64,000 bases of DNA from Pseudomonadota bacterium (GCA_018822545.1 JAHJKA010000066.1:1-64000), one strand, 5' to 3'; shown: positions 44,534 to 53,223, counted from the stretch's first letter. Made by a program: numbers and translations. The notes: a model not told the origin generated them from the sequence alone.

Positions 44534-44787
44534 GATGTTCGCAGTCGACTGCTCGACTGCTCTATTTTTGCGATTTCCTTGCACTCTTTCCTTCCATTTA
44601 CTCATTTGCGGCGTTTCCACCGCGACGCTCTTTGCTCTCCTTTTTTTTTGGTCTGCGGGGAAGGGCAGCCAATTTTGTCGAGAACCCGCCAGTATTTTCC
44701 CCAACTTCTGCTGGCCACCAGGACAAGTATGATTTTGCTCAGTCAACCTCAATTGCTGGTAGGTTTCCTTTCTGATTTATCTAATTT

Positions 44788-44802
44788 GCAGCTATCGTGC
44801 CA
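44788..44802 (-). promoter_or_regulatory. Sigma-54 promoter of paralogue 1
   Basis: On the reverse strand TGGCACG-ATAG-CTGCA: exact -24 element, -12 element CTGCA with one change, GG and GC 10 bp apart. The predicted leader is about 350 nt. Confidence 0.75.
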
Positions 44803-44888
44803 TTCAGTGTGGAAGTGTGTAAAATCATATTAAATCAATAAGTTATGTGTATGTTGGCCGTTTTTGGCCCTGGTGTGTCATGCAGGGT

Positions 44889-44927
44889 GTGGTGTTTTGC
44901 CCTAGCTCGATTTGGGGTTTTCACCAC
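44889..44927 (-). promoter_or_regulatory. Upstream dyad (activator-binding candidate) of paralogue 1
   Basis: GTGGTG-TTTT-G-CCC and GGG-G-TTTT-CACCAC around an 11-bp centre, 88 bp upstream of the -24 element. It matches the element at 42798-42835 in sequence and placement although the DNA between them has diverged. The rest of 44534-45148 holds no gene I can support. Confidence 0.65.
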
Positions 44928-45148
44928 CTGAGAGGGAGAGGTGGTCAAGAAAAAGGCAACGCATCGCAATGGGGAGAATTACCTTTTTGGGAAGTGTGGT
45001 TCAGGACCTTGATATGAAGGAGAAAGATACGATGCACCAGACTTGCTCAGGCATAATGGCCAAGACTAAAGAGAGCCGATTTGCTTGGTGCGGTTGGGGA
45101 GGGGCGGGTGGAGGAAAGGGGCAGACTGTGGAGGGATGAAAAAGAAAT

Positions 45149-46405
45149 CTATCCTTGGGGGTGTAACTGTAATGCCGAATCAAAATGGGGGGTGCCAAAT
45201 GCCTTTTCGCATTCATGGCAATCCCAGCATTGAGATCTGCAATTTTTTAAGCGCTTCTCAAGCTTTTTGCCCTTATCTGTTTTCCAGAAGTTAGGCATGG
45301 TTTGCAGGGCTTCTCTAGTGTTTTTATAGTCATTTTTAAAGATGCCGGCGTCAACCCAGCCAAAACCCCACCATTGCAAAGGCATGATGTTGTCATGAAC
45401 AACCTCGCTGAAACTATTGGCATAGACCGTTTCATCAGGGGCGCAGGGGGCATAGTCGAAGGTGAATTTCTTTTGGTGTTCAAAGTTCCAACAGGCTTTT
45501 TTGTGCTGGGTGTCGCCGGGCTGAAATGGGAAAACAGAAAATCTACCCGAATATTTAAAGATGTCATTGTATTTAGCAAATTCGTTGTAGGTGGCTGAAT
45601 CTGCCGCGACAAGATCAATGGCATTTCTGGGCAATTTGCCAAAGGGGTCGGTGAATCGCCAATTGTCACAGGTGATTTTACTTAAGGTATTAAAATAGTG
45701 GCCGCTGATGTGCTCGCCGATTGAATCGTGTTCTTTCTTGAAGGGACAGCTGTAGAGACAGCCTTCCCGGATGAGCAAGCTGGTGATGATTTTTTTGGCC
45801 GGCTTATATTTTTTATTATAGTAATCAACGGCTTTTCTGATTTTTTTGAGTTCGTTTAAATTTCTACTGATACTTCTATCAAGGAGTATGGTGTCATAGC
45901 CGCAAAAAATATAATTCATAACCTGCTGGGCATCAGCAACGCGGTGGTTTACCGTGTTTTTCCAGCGCATCTCCGGGAATCTTTTGTGGAGGAGACCTGA
46001 TTTTATTAAATGAGGGGACGCAAGGGTACAGCTCCGCAGACCGCGATCATAAAATGATTTTATGAACGCTGAAAACTCTTCAAATATGGTTTTGTCAGAG
46101 AAAAGTTCGTGGGGTGTTTCAATGCTGTTAATGGTAAGGGAAATCTCTATGCCGAATTCATTCTGAATCTTAAAGAGACTGTCAACTTGGGCATCTGTTG
46201 CCTCAACCCCCATGGGGTTGCAGTATCTTTTGTCACGACCCTCATGTTGGTAACGAAAAATCTTCCCGAAATAGATATCGTGGATCTCATCTTTGAATTC
46301 TTGGGAAGAGTTTTTGATCAGGTGATAATAGGTGTCATTATGGCCGATATTTTTGACATTTTCAAAATGGGGGATGGATATGAATTTATGTCGTGGCACC
46401 GGCAA
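45149..46405 (-). CDS. Cysteine-rich TIM-barrel-like protein (U32 peptidase/UbiV-like), unknown function
   Basis: 418 residues, no signal peptide. The middle (about 120-215) reads like a U32-type barrel: TLASPHLIKS, NHRVADAQQVMNYIFCGYDTILLDRSISRNLNELKKIRK, then the cysteine motif REGCLYSCPFKKEHD. In UbiU/UbiV-like proteins similar cysteines hold a 4Fe-4S cluster. The C-terminus adds CRSQCWDCHECEKAF, a second cysteine cluster; its CWDCH is a CXXCH match, but without an export signal haem attachment is improbable. The gene is noticeably AT-richer than its neighbours, which could mean acquisition. It lies 43 bp after the NHL gene and upstream of the OmcS-like genes. The family call is tentative. 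Confidence 0.5.
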   Translation of the reverse strand: MPVPRHKFISIPHFENVKNIGHNDTYYHLIKNSSQEFKDEIHDIYFGKIFRYQHEGRDKRYCNPMGVEATDAQVDSLFKIQNEFGIEISLTINSIETPHELFSDKTIFEEFSAFIKSFYDRGLRSCTLASPHLIKSGLLHKRFPEMRWKNTVNHRVADAQQVMNYIFCGYDTILLDRSISRNLNELKKIRKAVDYYNKKYKPAKKIITSLLIREGCLYSCPFKKEHDSIGEHISGHYFNTLSKITCDNWRFTDPFGKLPRNAIDLVAADSATYNEFAKYNDIFKYSGRFSVFPFQPGDTQHKKACWNFEHQKKFTFDYAPCAPDETVYANSFSEVVHDNIMPLQWWGFGWVDAGIFKNDYKNTREALQTMPNFWKTDKGKKLEKRLKNCRSQCWDCHECEKAFGTPHFDSALQLHPQG

Positions 46406-46448
46406 CTCCTATGGTCATCAGTAATGTTGTATTGTCCAAGGGGCCACG

Positions 46449-47444
46449 TTATTCTTTAGCCGGGGATATGTCGTCGTTGGTCGTCCTTGCCTGATAAACG
46501 CTGACACCCCTGCTGGCAGCCTGGGAAACAAAAATATTGCCGTTTGAGACTGCCACGTCGCTTGGCACAATGAGATTGGACGGACCATGGCCACGGTAGC
46601 CAAATTCATCGATAAAGTTCAAGTCCTTATCGTAGAGCATCACCACACAGCGTAATTTGTCGGCCAGATAGACATATCCCTGGTCATCAATGGCTATGCC
46701 GGCAATAACGCCAAATTGGCCGGGGGAACTCCCTGCCTTGCCAAAGGCAGTGATCTCGCCATCGGGGTGTAAGCGGAAGGCCATGGCAATGGAGGCAATG
46801 GTAAAGAACATGTTGCCTTGGCTGTCGACATTAAAGCCCGATATGTCAAACAGCGTGTTTTGGCGCTTATTCATTTTTTTCGACATTGCCGCCGCATCCC
46901 TTACCTGTTCCAGGACCGAATATGTGGTTTGATATCTGCCATCCTGATCAAGCACCAGAATAGTAAGGGCATCAGGGTCAACCAGATAGAGGCGGTTGTC
47001 GCGGAAGATAATTGTCGAAGGTCTGAGGTCGACGAATTCGGGGGGTAAATTCTGGACCTCGATCTTGCTGAGCAAATCCCCCCGGAAATTATATTTGACG
47101 ATGCCGGCGCCACTGAGATCAAAAAGGATGAACACATCCCCCTCATCACTGACCGCGAGGTCTCGGGCCCGGGAAAACTCCTCTTCTTCGCCAAGTCTAA
47201 AAATCTCCATGCCGTGTTCATTAAAAATGCGGATATTTTTATCGGCGTAGTCAAAGACAAACACCTCATTGGTCTTTCTGGAAACAGCTAGCCGTGCCTG
47301 AAAGGTCTTAATGGGCCCAGAAAAATTGGCCAAGGCATAACGGTAATGCACAGCCACCCCGGCAACGGCTGGGCCACACAACAAAAGGGCTACGCCGAGT
47401 CCGACGATGATACAGCTGATTTTGGCCAAGAAGTTTTTCTTCAT
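46449..47444 (-). CDS. Exported NHL-repeat beta-propeller protein 2
   Basis: 331 residues. Signal peptide of about 28 (MKKNFLAK, hydrophobic core, AVAG). Mature part of about six NHL blades: ARDLAVSDEGDVFILFDLSG, IAGIAIDDQGYVYLADKL and VPSDVAVSNGNIFVSQAASR are clear units. A blade has an inserted helical loop with MSKKMNKRQNT. No haem motif. Weak ribosome site at ATG 47444. It is the second propeller protein of this type in the region and probably belongs functionally with the OmcS-like genes. Confidence 0.82.
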   Translation of the reverse strand: MKKNFLAKISCIIVGLGVALLLCGPAVAGVAVHYRYALANFSGPIKTFQARLAVSRKTNEVFVFDYADKNIRIFNEHGMEIFRLGEEEEFSRARDLAVSDEGDVFILFDLSGAGIVKYNFRGDLLSKIEVQNLPPEFVDLRPSTIIFRDNRLYLVDPDALTILVLDQDGRYQTTYSVLEQVRDAAAMSKKMNKRQNTLFDISGFNVDSQGNMFFTIASIAMAFRLHPDGEITAFGKAGSSPGQFGVIAGIAIDDQGYVYLADKLRCVVMLYDKDLNFIDEFGYRGHGPSNLIVPSDVAVSNGNIFVSQAASRGVSVYQARTTNDDISPAKE

Positions 47445-47780
47445 ATCTATTACCGCAGCAATTAGTATGCCATGTGTTGTTCTTGAATTATTTCTTTAAT
47501 TACAGCAAGTTGTCTATGCGTTAGATTCTTGAAAGATGGAAAGGTATACCTGTTTTTGGGGATATGCCCAGGTGGACATTGGTCTTTTGCCCAAAGAGTA
47601 AGGAGGCTGGAAAAGGCAATGGAGGTACGTCTCGAGGCTCTGTTACCGTTTTCTGATGGAAACAAAACTCCTGATGGTGGCATGACCGCTTCCCATGGCC
47701 AGGCACGAATAGTCTCTGGCCTGAGCCGGACTGAAACTCGAAAACTGACAGGCAAAAACCAAGGGTTGAGGTGCCACAGT

Positions 47781-47796
47781 TGGCGCATTAATTGCA
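47781..47796 (+). promoter_or_regulatory. Sigma-54 promoter of the REC-PilZ gene
   Basis: TTGGCGC...TTGCA with GG (47782-47783) and GC (47794-47795) exactly 10 bp apart. Transcription would begin near 47807, 60 bp before the GTG start of the gene. The remainder of 47445-47866 shows no convincing gene. Confidence 0.65.
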
Positions 47797-47866
47797 CCAT
47801 TTTAGCATGATGTAGTGATGCGTTGCTGATTCATAACGACCCATACCCAAGCCCCCTGGTGATTCT

Positions 47867-48556
47867 GTGAAAAAGAAAATTTTGATCATTGATGATGATC
47901 AGCTAATCTTATACGGTCTGCAGAAAGCTCTGCGCCGCCAAACCATTGAGGTGACCACGGCTGCCACGGCCGGGGCTGCCATGGACAAACTCTGCGCCTG
48001 CCTCTATGATCTCTGCCTGCTTGATATTCATCTTCCAGATTACAACGGGCTGGAGCTGATGAAAGCCATCAGGCATATCTGCCCGAAAACCAAGGTGATC
48101 ATTATGACTGCAAGTTACATGGGTGATGATGAATTGAGTGCCAATATCAAACAGGCTGCTGAAAACGGGGCCTGTCATTTCATGACCAAGCCCTTTGATC
48201 TCAGTGAGGTCAAGGACATGATCCAGCAGGCCTTGGCTGATGAGGATTTTCATACCGGTGTCCGTTTCACGGATAACGCCTTTGTGAAGAAAACCAGAAA
48301 GTTGCAGCGCAGCCCCCACAGTCAGGGAATGAAGATCGCCATGACCGTTCTCGGCGAAGGTGAGACCCAGCGCCGATACGCCAGTGCCAGATCCGTGGAT
48401 ATTTCCAACAGCGGTATCGGGCTGTTGACCAGGTACCCCCTGCAGGTAAAGCAGATTGTCAGCTTCCGGGCCAACAGGGCCGACAAAACCGGCATCGTGG
48501 TTTGGAGTACCATGCAGGAGAACAATACCTGCCGGGCCGGAGTGCGCTTCGCCTGA
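47867..48556 (+). CDS. Response regulator with C-terminal PilZ domain
   Basis: 229 residues starting at GTG 47867. Residues 1-125 are a receiver domain: acidic pair IDDD, phosphoacceptor in LLDIHLPD, conserved Thr/Ser in IIMTAS and Lys in TKPF. Residues about 145-229 are PilZ-like, with RRYASARSVDISNSGIG. The DxSxxG motif is intact, whereas the arginine pair is spaced RxxxxR rather than RxxxR, so c-di-GMP binding is probable but not assured. No DNA-binding domain. It lies behind a predicted sigma-54 promoter and converges with the NtrC gene. Confidence 0.83.
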   Translation: MKKKILIIDDDQLILYGLQKALRRQTIEVTTAATAGAAMDKLCACLYDLCLLDIHLPDYNGLELMKAIRHICPKTKVIIMTASYMGDDELSANIKQAAENGACHFMTKPFDLSEVKDMIQQALADEDFHTGVRFTDNAFVKKTRKLQRSPHSQGMKIAMTVLGEGETQRRYASARSVDISNSGIGLLTRYPLQVKQIVSFRANRADKTGIVVWSTMQENNTCRAGVRFA

Positions 48557-48568
48557 ATTTTAAAGAAA

Positions 48569-48598
48569 ATCCAGGGCCTCGTCAGCGGCGCCCTGGAT
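48569..48598 (-). terminator. Hairpin between convergent regulator genes
   Basis: ATCCAGGGC (48569-48577) pairs with GCCCTGGAT (48590-48598). On the reverse strand a TTTTCTTT run follows, so it may end the NtrC transcript; on the forward strand no T-tract follows. Confidence 0.5.
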
Positions 48599-48786
48599 CA
48601 AATCAAAGAAATTACAAGAAGGGTTAACGGGCGCTGCTTCGCTGCGGGTGGAAATGTTCTTCTTGAAAAAAACATATCCATGGGCCGTATACCGTAAACT
48701 GTAAACCGCCAACTCTTTGACCGTCGACCAAGAGGAACTCTTGAAGCCCACGCCTTGTGGCCGCGTTGCTCCCGCGTAGAAAACCA

Positions 48787-50184
48787 TCAGCGATCAAGGT
48801 CGTGTTTTTTTACCTGATACCTGAGGGTGTCATAGGTTATGTTCAGCAGCTTGGCCGCCTTGGTCTTGTTGTAATTTGCCCGGACCATGGCCTGATGGAC
48901 CAGATCCTTCTCAAGCTCATCAAGGGAGAGGCCGTTTTCAGGTAAAATAATTTGGGTGTTTTTTCGTCTTTCCACCAGAGTGGTGCCGGTCAGCTCAACG
49001 GGCAGATGCTCCATGGTGATGAGATCTCCGCTTTGCAGGACAACGCAGCGCTCAATGACATTGCGCAGCTCGCGGATGTTCCCCGGCCATCGGGCCTGGG
49101 TGAGGGCCTTTGCCGCTTCCGGAGAAAAGCCTTTAAGGTCTTTTTTGAAATATTGATGGGCAAAAAAATCGAGAAAATGCTGGGCCAGATAGGGAATGTC
49201 TTCGATCCTGTCGCGTAGGGGGGGGAGGTGGACGGCAAAGGTATTCAGGCGGTAAAAAAGATCCTCGCGGAATTCGCCGACCTCAACCGCTTTTTTGAGC
49301 TCTGTGTTGGTGGCGGCAATGATTGCGGCATTAAAGTGGAGATCAATCTTGCCGCCCAGCCTGCGCACCGTTCTGGTTTCCAGAACCCGCAGGAACTTGC
49401 TTTGCATGTCAAGGCGCATGTCGCCGAATTCATCCAGGAGCAGGGTGCCGCCATCGGCCAGCTCAAAGACTCCCTTCTTATCCGTCTTAGCATCGGTGAA
49501 GGCCCCCCTGGTATGGCCGAACAGCTCGCTTTCGATGAGGTTTTCGGGAAGGGCTGTACAGTTGATGGCAATAAAAGGGGTATACTCGGCGTCGTTGCTT
49601 ATCTCGCCATGGTAGATGGTATGAAAATAACGGGCCAGCACCTCCTTGCCCGTGCCTGACTCGCCGGTGATGAGCAGGCTGCCGGTCTTGGCCTTGGCAA
49701 ACATCTCCACCTTCTGCAGGATGCTCTTCATGGCCGGCGATTCGCCGACAATCTGGGTTTCGACACAGGACAACCCGGTTTTGCGCAGATACTCGACCTC
49801 ATCCTTGAGTCGGGAGTTCTCCAGGATATTGGCCACAACGATGTGGACCTCATCAATATTGAAGGGCTTGGTCAGGTAATCAACCGCGCCTAGTTTCATC
49901 GCCTTGATCGCCGATTCGGCCGAATCGTCGCTGGTGAGCATGACCACCGGGGTCGCCAGTTTCTCCCGTTTGATCTCCGCCAGGATATCCAGGCCGTTCG
50001 TATTTTCGTCCAAGTGGATATCAAGGAGAATGAGGTCCGGATGCCAGGCCACGATCTTGTTGAAGATATCCTTGGCGCTTGTCTGCACCTGGGTTTCATA
50101 GCCTTTCTTTTTTAACGAGCGGGCGGTCATTGTGACAATCAGCTCATCATCGTCCACCAGGAAAATCCTGCCACCAGTCTTCAT
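48787..50184 (-). CDS. NtrC-family sigma-54-dependent response regulator
   Basis: 465 residues. Receiver domain at 1-120 (VDDDE, phospho-Asp in LILLDIHLDE, VMLTSDD, TKPF). AAA+ domain at about 145-385 with Walker A GESGTGKE, the sigma-54 contact loop GAFTDA in place of GAFTGA, Walker B GGTLLLDEFGD, and the arginine finger region FREDLFYRL. A Fis-like helix-turn-helix closes the protein (NYNKTKAAKLLNITYDTLRY). The start overlaps the stop of the haem-c kinase gene by 4 bp, so the two form a two-component pair. Candidate targets are the sigma-54 promoters near 42.7, 44.8 and 47.8 kb (inference). Confidence 0.92.
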   Translation of the reverse strand: MKTGGRIFLVDDDELIVTMTARSLKKKGYETQVQTSAKDIFNKIVAWHPDLILLDIHLDENTNGLDILAEIKREKLATPVVMLTSDDSAESAIKAMKLGAVDYLTKPFNIDEVHIVVANILENSRLKDEVEYLRKTGLSCVETQIVGESPAMKSILQKVEMFAKAKTGSLLITGESGTGKEVLARYFHTIYHGEISNDAEYTPFIAINCTALPENLIESELFGHTRGAFTDAKTDKKGVFELADGGTLLLDEFGDMRLDMQSKFLRVLETRTVRRLGGKIDLHFNAAIIAATNTELKKAVEVGEFREDLFYRLNTFAVHLPPLRDRIEDIPYLAQHFLDFFAHQYFKKDLKGFSPEAAKALTQARWPGNIRELRNVIERCVVLQSGDLITMEHLPVELTGTTLVERRKNTQIILPENGLSLDELEKDLVHQAMVRANYNKTKAAKLLNITYDTLRYQVKKHDLDR

Positions 50185-52034
50185 GATACGGAAACCTCAT
50201 TATCTTGATTAACCGGAAGGGTGATCGTGAAGACCGAACCCTCGCCCTTTGTACTTGTCAGTTCGATGCGGCCATGATGCTGATCAACGAGCCGTTTGGT
50301 AATGGCCAGCCCTAGACCGGTACCTTTTGATTTTGTCGTGTGAAACGGTTGAAACGCCTTCTGAAGCCCTTCATCGTCAAAACCCTTGCCGTTATCCTTG
50401 ATGATAATCTGCATGTTACCAGAGTGGTCCAGGCCGGTGCGAACAGTAATGGTGCCGGATTCACCCAGGGCATCGATGCTGTTTAAGAGCAGGTTGAGGA
50501 ATATCTGTTGAAGCTGAGAGGCGTCGGCGCGGACAGGCGGCAGCGCTGGGGGTAGCTCGGTGAGAAAACGGATCGCCTTTTTGCTGTCGGTAAAATAATG
50601 GGGGCTTTTTACAATCATCTCCGCATTCTTCACAGAATTTGTCAGCAGCACGTTGAGATTAACGGGTTCAAAACGCGGTTTGGGCGGCCGCGCATAGTTA
50701 AGCAGATTTTTCACCAGATTTTCAAGGCGGTTCACCTCTTGGATGACCCGCAGAAAAACTTCTTTATCTTCCTGGGCCAGGACAAGATCCTCAGCGAGAA
50801 TCTCGATGGAGACCTTGATGCCGGCCAGGGGGTTTTTGATCTCGTGGGCGAGGCCGGCCGCCATCTCGCCGACCATGGCCAGCTGTCTGGCCCGCTGCAA
50901 GGCCTCATCAGCCTTGACCCGCTCAGATATATCGCGATCAAAGGCAAGAATGTATTTATGGCCATCGTATTCCAGCAGGCCGGCGCTGATCTCCACGGGG
51001 AAGACTGTGCCATCCTTTTTCCGGTGATTGACCACTTCATTGAGCCATTCGCCAGCCAGAATACGACGAATGCGGTGCGGAATCTCGGTAGCGGCGGCGG
51101 GATCGTCAAGGTCACTGATATGCATGTTGTGCAGTTCCTCAACGGCATAGCCATGGGTGTCTGCGGCAGCCTTGTTGGCCGAGATGATTCGGCCGGCACC
51201 TTTGCCTTCCGCCTCCAGAATAAAAATGGAGTCGCCGGCGCTTTCAAACAACATCCGGTAGCGCTTCTGGATGGATTCAACCCGCTGGCATTGTTCCTTG
51301 AGTGACATTCCCATATTATTGAAGGCATCTGCCAGAAGACGGAATTCATCGTCCATTTTTTCATCAATACGGTACTTGAGATCCCCTTCCTGAATTTTAC
51401 TGAAGGCTTTGGTGAGTATCTTGACCCCGCTGCTGAAATGGCTGAAGAAATAGCTGGATACCAGCAGGACAAAGAGCGGGCCGATGGTCACCAATACAAT
51501 AAAAAGACCCCTGGTGGAGGAAATCAATTGCTGGGCCTGGGTGGTTCTCTCGGCAATTTTTAAGTCGGCGTTGCTGAAAATCCGGGCGATGGTGAACTGC
51601 AGTTCTTCTCCAGCCTCGTAGGCGCTTTTTTTGGCGGTGGCAAGCCGCTCGGCATTGGCCCTGAGGGTGTAGACCCTGCTCAATTTTCCCTGATAGGTTT
51701 CCAGGTTGGTCTGTAGACTGCCGATTTTTTTGGTAAGGGTGGCACCGGGTAAATGATGACAGCTGAAGCAGCCGTTCAGGGTGGCAGCCATCTCCTCTCC
51801 ATGCTGGACAAAGGTGTCGATATCGACAGCGTGGGGGGAATCTTTGAGCAGCAGATCGGTCTGCACTTCCTTGATCTTCTCAATCAGGGCCTTACGTTGG
51901 GAATGCATCTGCTGGAGGAGAATGATGTCTTGAAGTTTGCCGACAACCCGATTCATTCCAGCGGTAATATACACCCCGCCGAGGACAAAGCAGAGGGAGA
52001 GAATGACAAGCCCGATAAAAGCTTTCCGTTTCAT
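50181..52034 (-). CDS. Sensor histidine kinase with periplasmic c-type haem motif
   Basis: 617 residues. TM1 about 5-26, TM2 about 175-197. The periplasmic part is helical and contains one CXXCH, CFSCH at residues 89-93, followed by another His; outside the cell membrane such a motif is normally haemylated. HAMP at about 198-255, PAS at about 265-385 (ESAGDSIFILEAEGKG, AFDRDISERVKADEAL), HisKA with GLAHEIKNPL (phospho-His), and HATPase with NLLLNSIDA, DNGKG and GTGLGLAI. A covalent haem in a kinase sensor suggests redox or ligand sensing such as electron-acceptor state. It is coupled to the NtrC regulator by a 4-bp overlap and preceded by a PhnD-like binding-protein gene. Confidence 0.88.
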   Translation of the reverse strand: MKRKAFIGLVILSLCFVLGGVYITAGMNRVVGKLQDIILLQQMHSQRKALIEKIKEVQTDLLLKDSPHAVDIDTFVQHGEEMAATLNGCFSCHHLPGATLTKKIGSLQTNLETYQGKLSRVYTLRANAERLATAKKSAYEAGEELQFTIARIFSNADLKIAERTTQAQQLISSTRGLFIVLVTIGPLFVLLVSSYFFSHFSSGVKILTKAFSKIQEGDLKYRIDEKMDDEFRLLADAFNNMGMSLKEQCQRVESIQKRYRMLFESAGDSIFILEAEGKGAGRIISANKAAADTHGYAVEELHNMHISDLDDPAAATEIPHRIRRILAGEWLNEVVNHRKKDGTVFPVEISAGLLEYDGHKYILAFDRDISERVKADEALQRARQLAMVGEMAAGLAHEIKNPLAGIKVSIEILAEDLVLAQEDKEVFLRVIQEVNRLENLVKNLLNYARPPKPRFEPVNLNVLLTNSVKNAEMIVKSPHYFTDSKKAIRFLTELPPALPPVRADASQLQQIFLNLLLNSIDALGESGTITVRTGLDHSGNMQIIIKDNGKGFDDEGLQKAFQPFHTTKSKGTGLGLAITKRLVDQHHGRIELTSTKGEGSVFTITLPVNQDNEVSVS

Positions 52035-52142
52035 AGCATTGTGTCAGTCAGATGAAGAAGAGCGTAAGTATTATGCAGATGAGCCCCCTTGATTATAGAA
52101 ATTTTGCTGATCTCGCTGGCGTACACAGACAATGGGTCCGCC

Positions 52143-53075
52143 TCAATTATTGTTATACTGGTAGGTGGCCAGATCCAGGCCGATATGCTCGGCATAATCC
52201 AGCACAACCTGATAATCTGCGGCCGTGGTTTCTATGAAACGGGCTGCCCCGAACTGGGCAAGCACCTTTTTCCCCTCCGGGTCCTGATCCATGCCCAGGA
52301 GGGTCTTTTTCAACTCGGCAACAAGATCTTCGTCAAGTCCGGAGCGCACCACCAGACCGTTTTCCGGCACCGGCATCGAGGTGCTGAGTATCTCCAGATT
52401 ATCAAGAATACGGCTGTCCTGGGCCGCCAACCTGTAAAAAACCGTATTTTTAGCAGCGCCGATATCCGCCTTCCTGTTTAAGACATCGTAAATGGCATCA
52501 TCATGGGTACCGGTAAAATAGGTTTCGGAAAACCAGTGCTGATAGTCTTGAATGCCAAGCTCCTGGAAAAAATGCAGCGGCAGCAGCCAGCCGGCGGTGG
52601 TCGCCTTGTCCACAAAGGCAAAACGTCTGCCCTTCATGTCGGCGGCATTTTTGATGTGCGCGTCTTTTTGGGCAAAGATCATGCCATAATAGGTGGAAAT
52701 GCCGTCAGTGCCCTCAGGTCTGGCCAGGGGGGTGACCCCAAGTTTTTTCAAGGCCAGGGCGCCGGTGAAACTGCCGAAAAAAGCGCCGTCCAGTTCTTCT
52801 GTTTTGAAATTATCAATGATATTGCCGTAGCGGGAAAGGATCTTCAACTCGATGGTGACGCCCAGTTTCTGGCCTAGATAAGCAACCAGGGGGTCGTAAC
52901 GTTTTTTTTGGGAGAAAATATCAATCTCCGGGATAAGGGCGATGCGGAGATTTTTTGTGGAAACGATCTTGTTTGGCGTGGGAGAATTGGGTTTATCGTT
53001 GCAGCCGGCCAGCAGAGGCAGAAGCAGGGTGCAGAGCATAATAAAGAAGAATTTAGAAAAAGCTGTAGCCGGCAC
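52143..53075 (-). CDS. PhnD-like periplasmic substrate-binding lipoprotein
   Basis: 310 residues starting at GTG 53075, with AAGGAG 8 bp upstream. The lipobox LLAGC gives Cys 25. The mature part has the phosphate/phosphonate-binding PhnD pattern: LRIALIPEIDIFSQKKRYDPLVAYLGQKLG, DGAFFGSFTGALALKKLGV, AFVDKATTAGWLLPLHFF and HDDAIYDVLNRKADIGAAKN. No ABC permease or ATPase gene lies nearby. Its place directly before the kinase gene suggests that it delivers a ligand to the sensor, as known for several kinase-linked binding proteins; the ligand is unknown. Confidence 0.85.
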   Translation of the reverse strand: MPATAFSKFFFIMLCTLLLPLLAGCNDKPNSPTPNKIVSTKNLRIALIPEIDIFSQKKRYDPLVAYLGQKLGVTIELKILSRYGNIIDNFKTEELDGAFFGSFTGALALKKLGVTPLARPEGTDGISTYYGMIFAQKDAHIKNAADMKGRRFAFVDKATTAGWLLPLHFFQELGIQDYQHWFSETYFTGTHDDAIYDVLNRKADIGAAKNTVFYRLAAQDSRILDNLEILSTSMPVPENGLVVRSGLDEDLVAELKKTLLGMDQDPEGKKVLAQFGAARFIETTAADYQVVLDYAEHIGLDLATYQYNNN

Positions 53076-53223
53076 TGATATTTCTCCTTAAAAGATAACA
53101 GCGGGAATGCCTTTCCGCCTTTCACCGGAACATGAACGTTCATATTCTAACGTATTGTCCAATAATACTGTAACCTTTTCTTGGTTTGAGAGTTCTCGGG
53201 TCAACAGATGCCGCAAGTGGTTC

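Noticed and set aside
46418..46448. Possible haem site CWDCH in the protein at 45149-46405
   Set aside because: The protein has no export signal and the motif lies in a dense cysteine cluster, which suits Fe-S or zinc better than haem c.
47442..47471. Sigma-54-like GG-N10-GC before the NHL gene at 46449-47444 (reverse strand TGGCAT...TTGCT)
   Set aside because: The spacing is right but the transcript would begin only about 2 bp before the start codon, leaving no room for a ribosome site; probably chance.
47462..47800. Reverse-strand open frame of 112 codons
   Set aside because: No ribosome site, no recognisable family, overlaps the REC-PilZ promoter; the CPPGH segment is not a haem motif.
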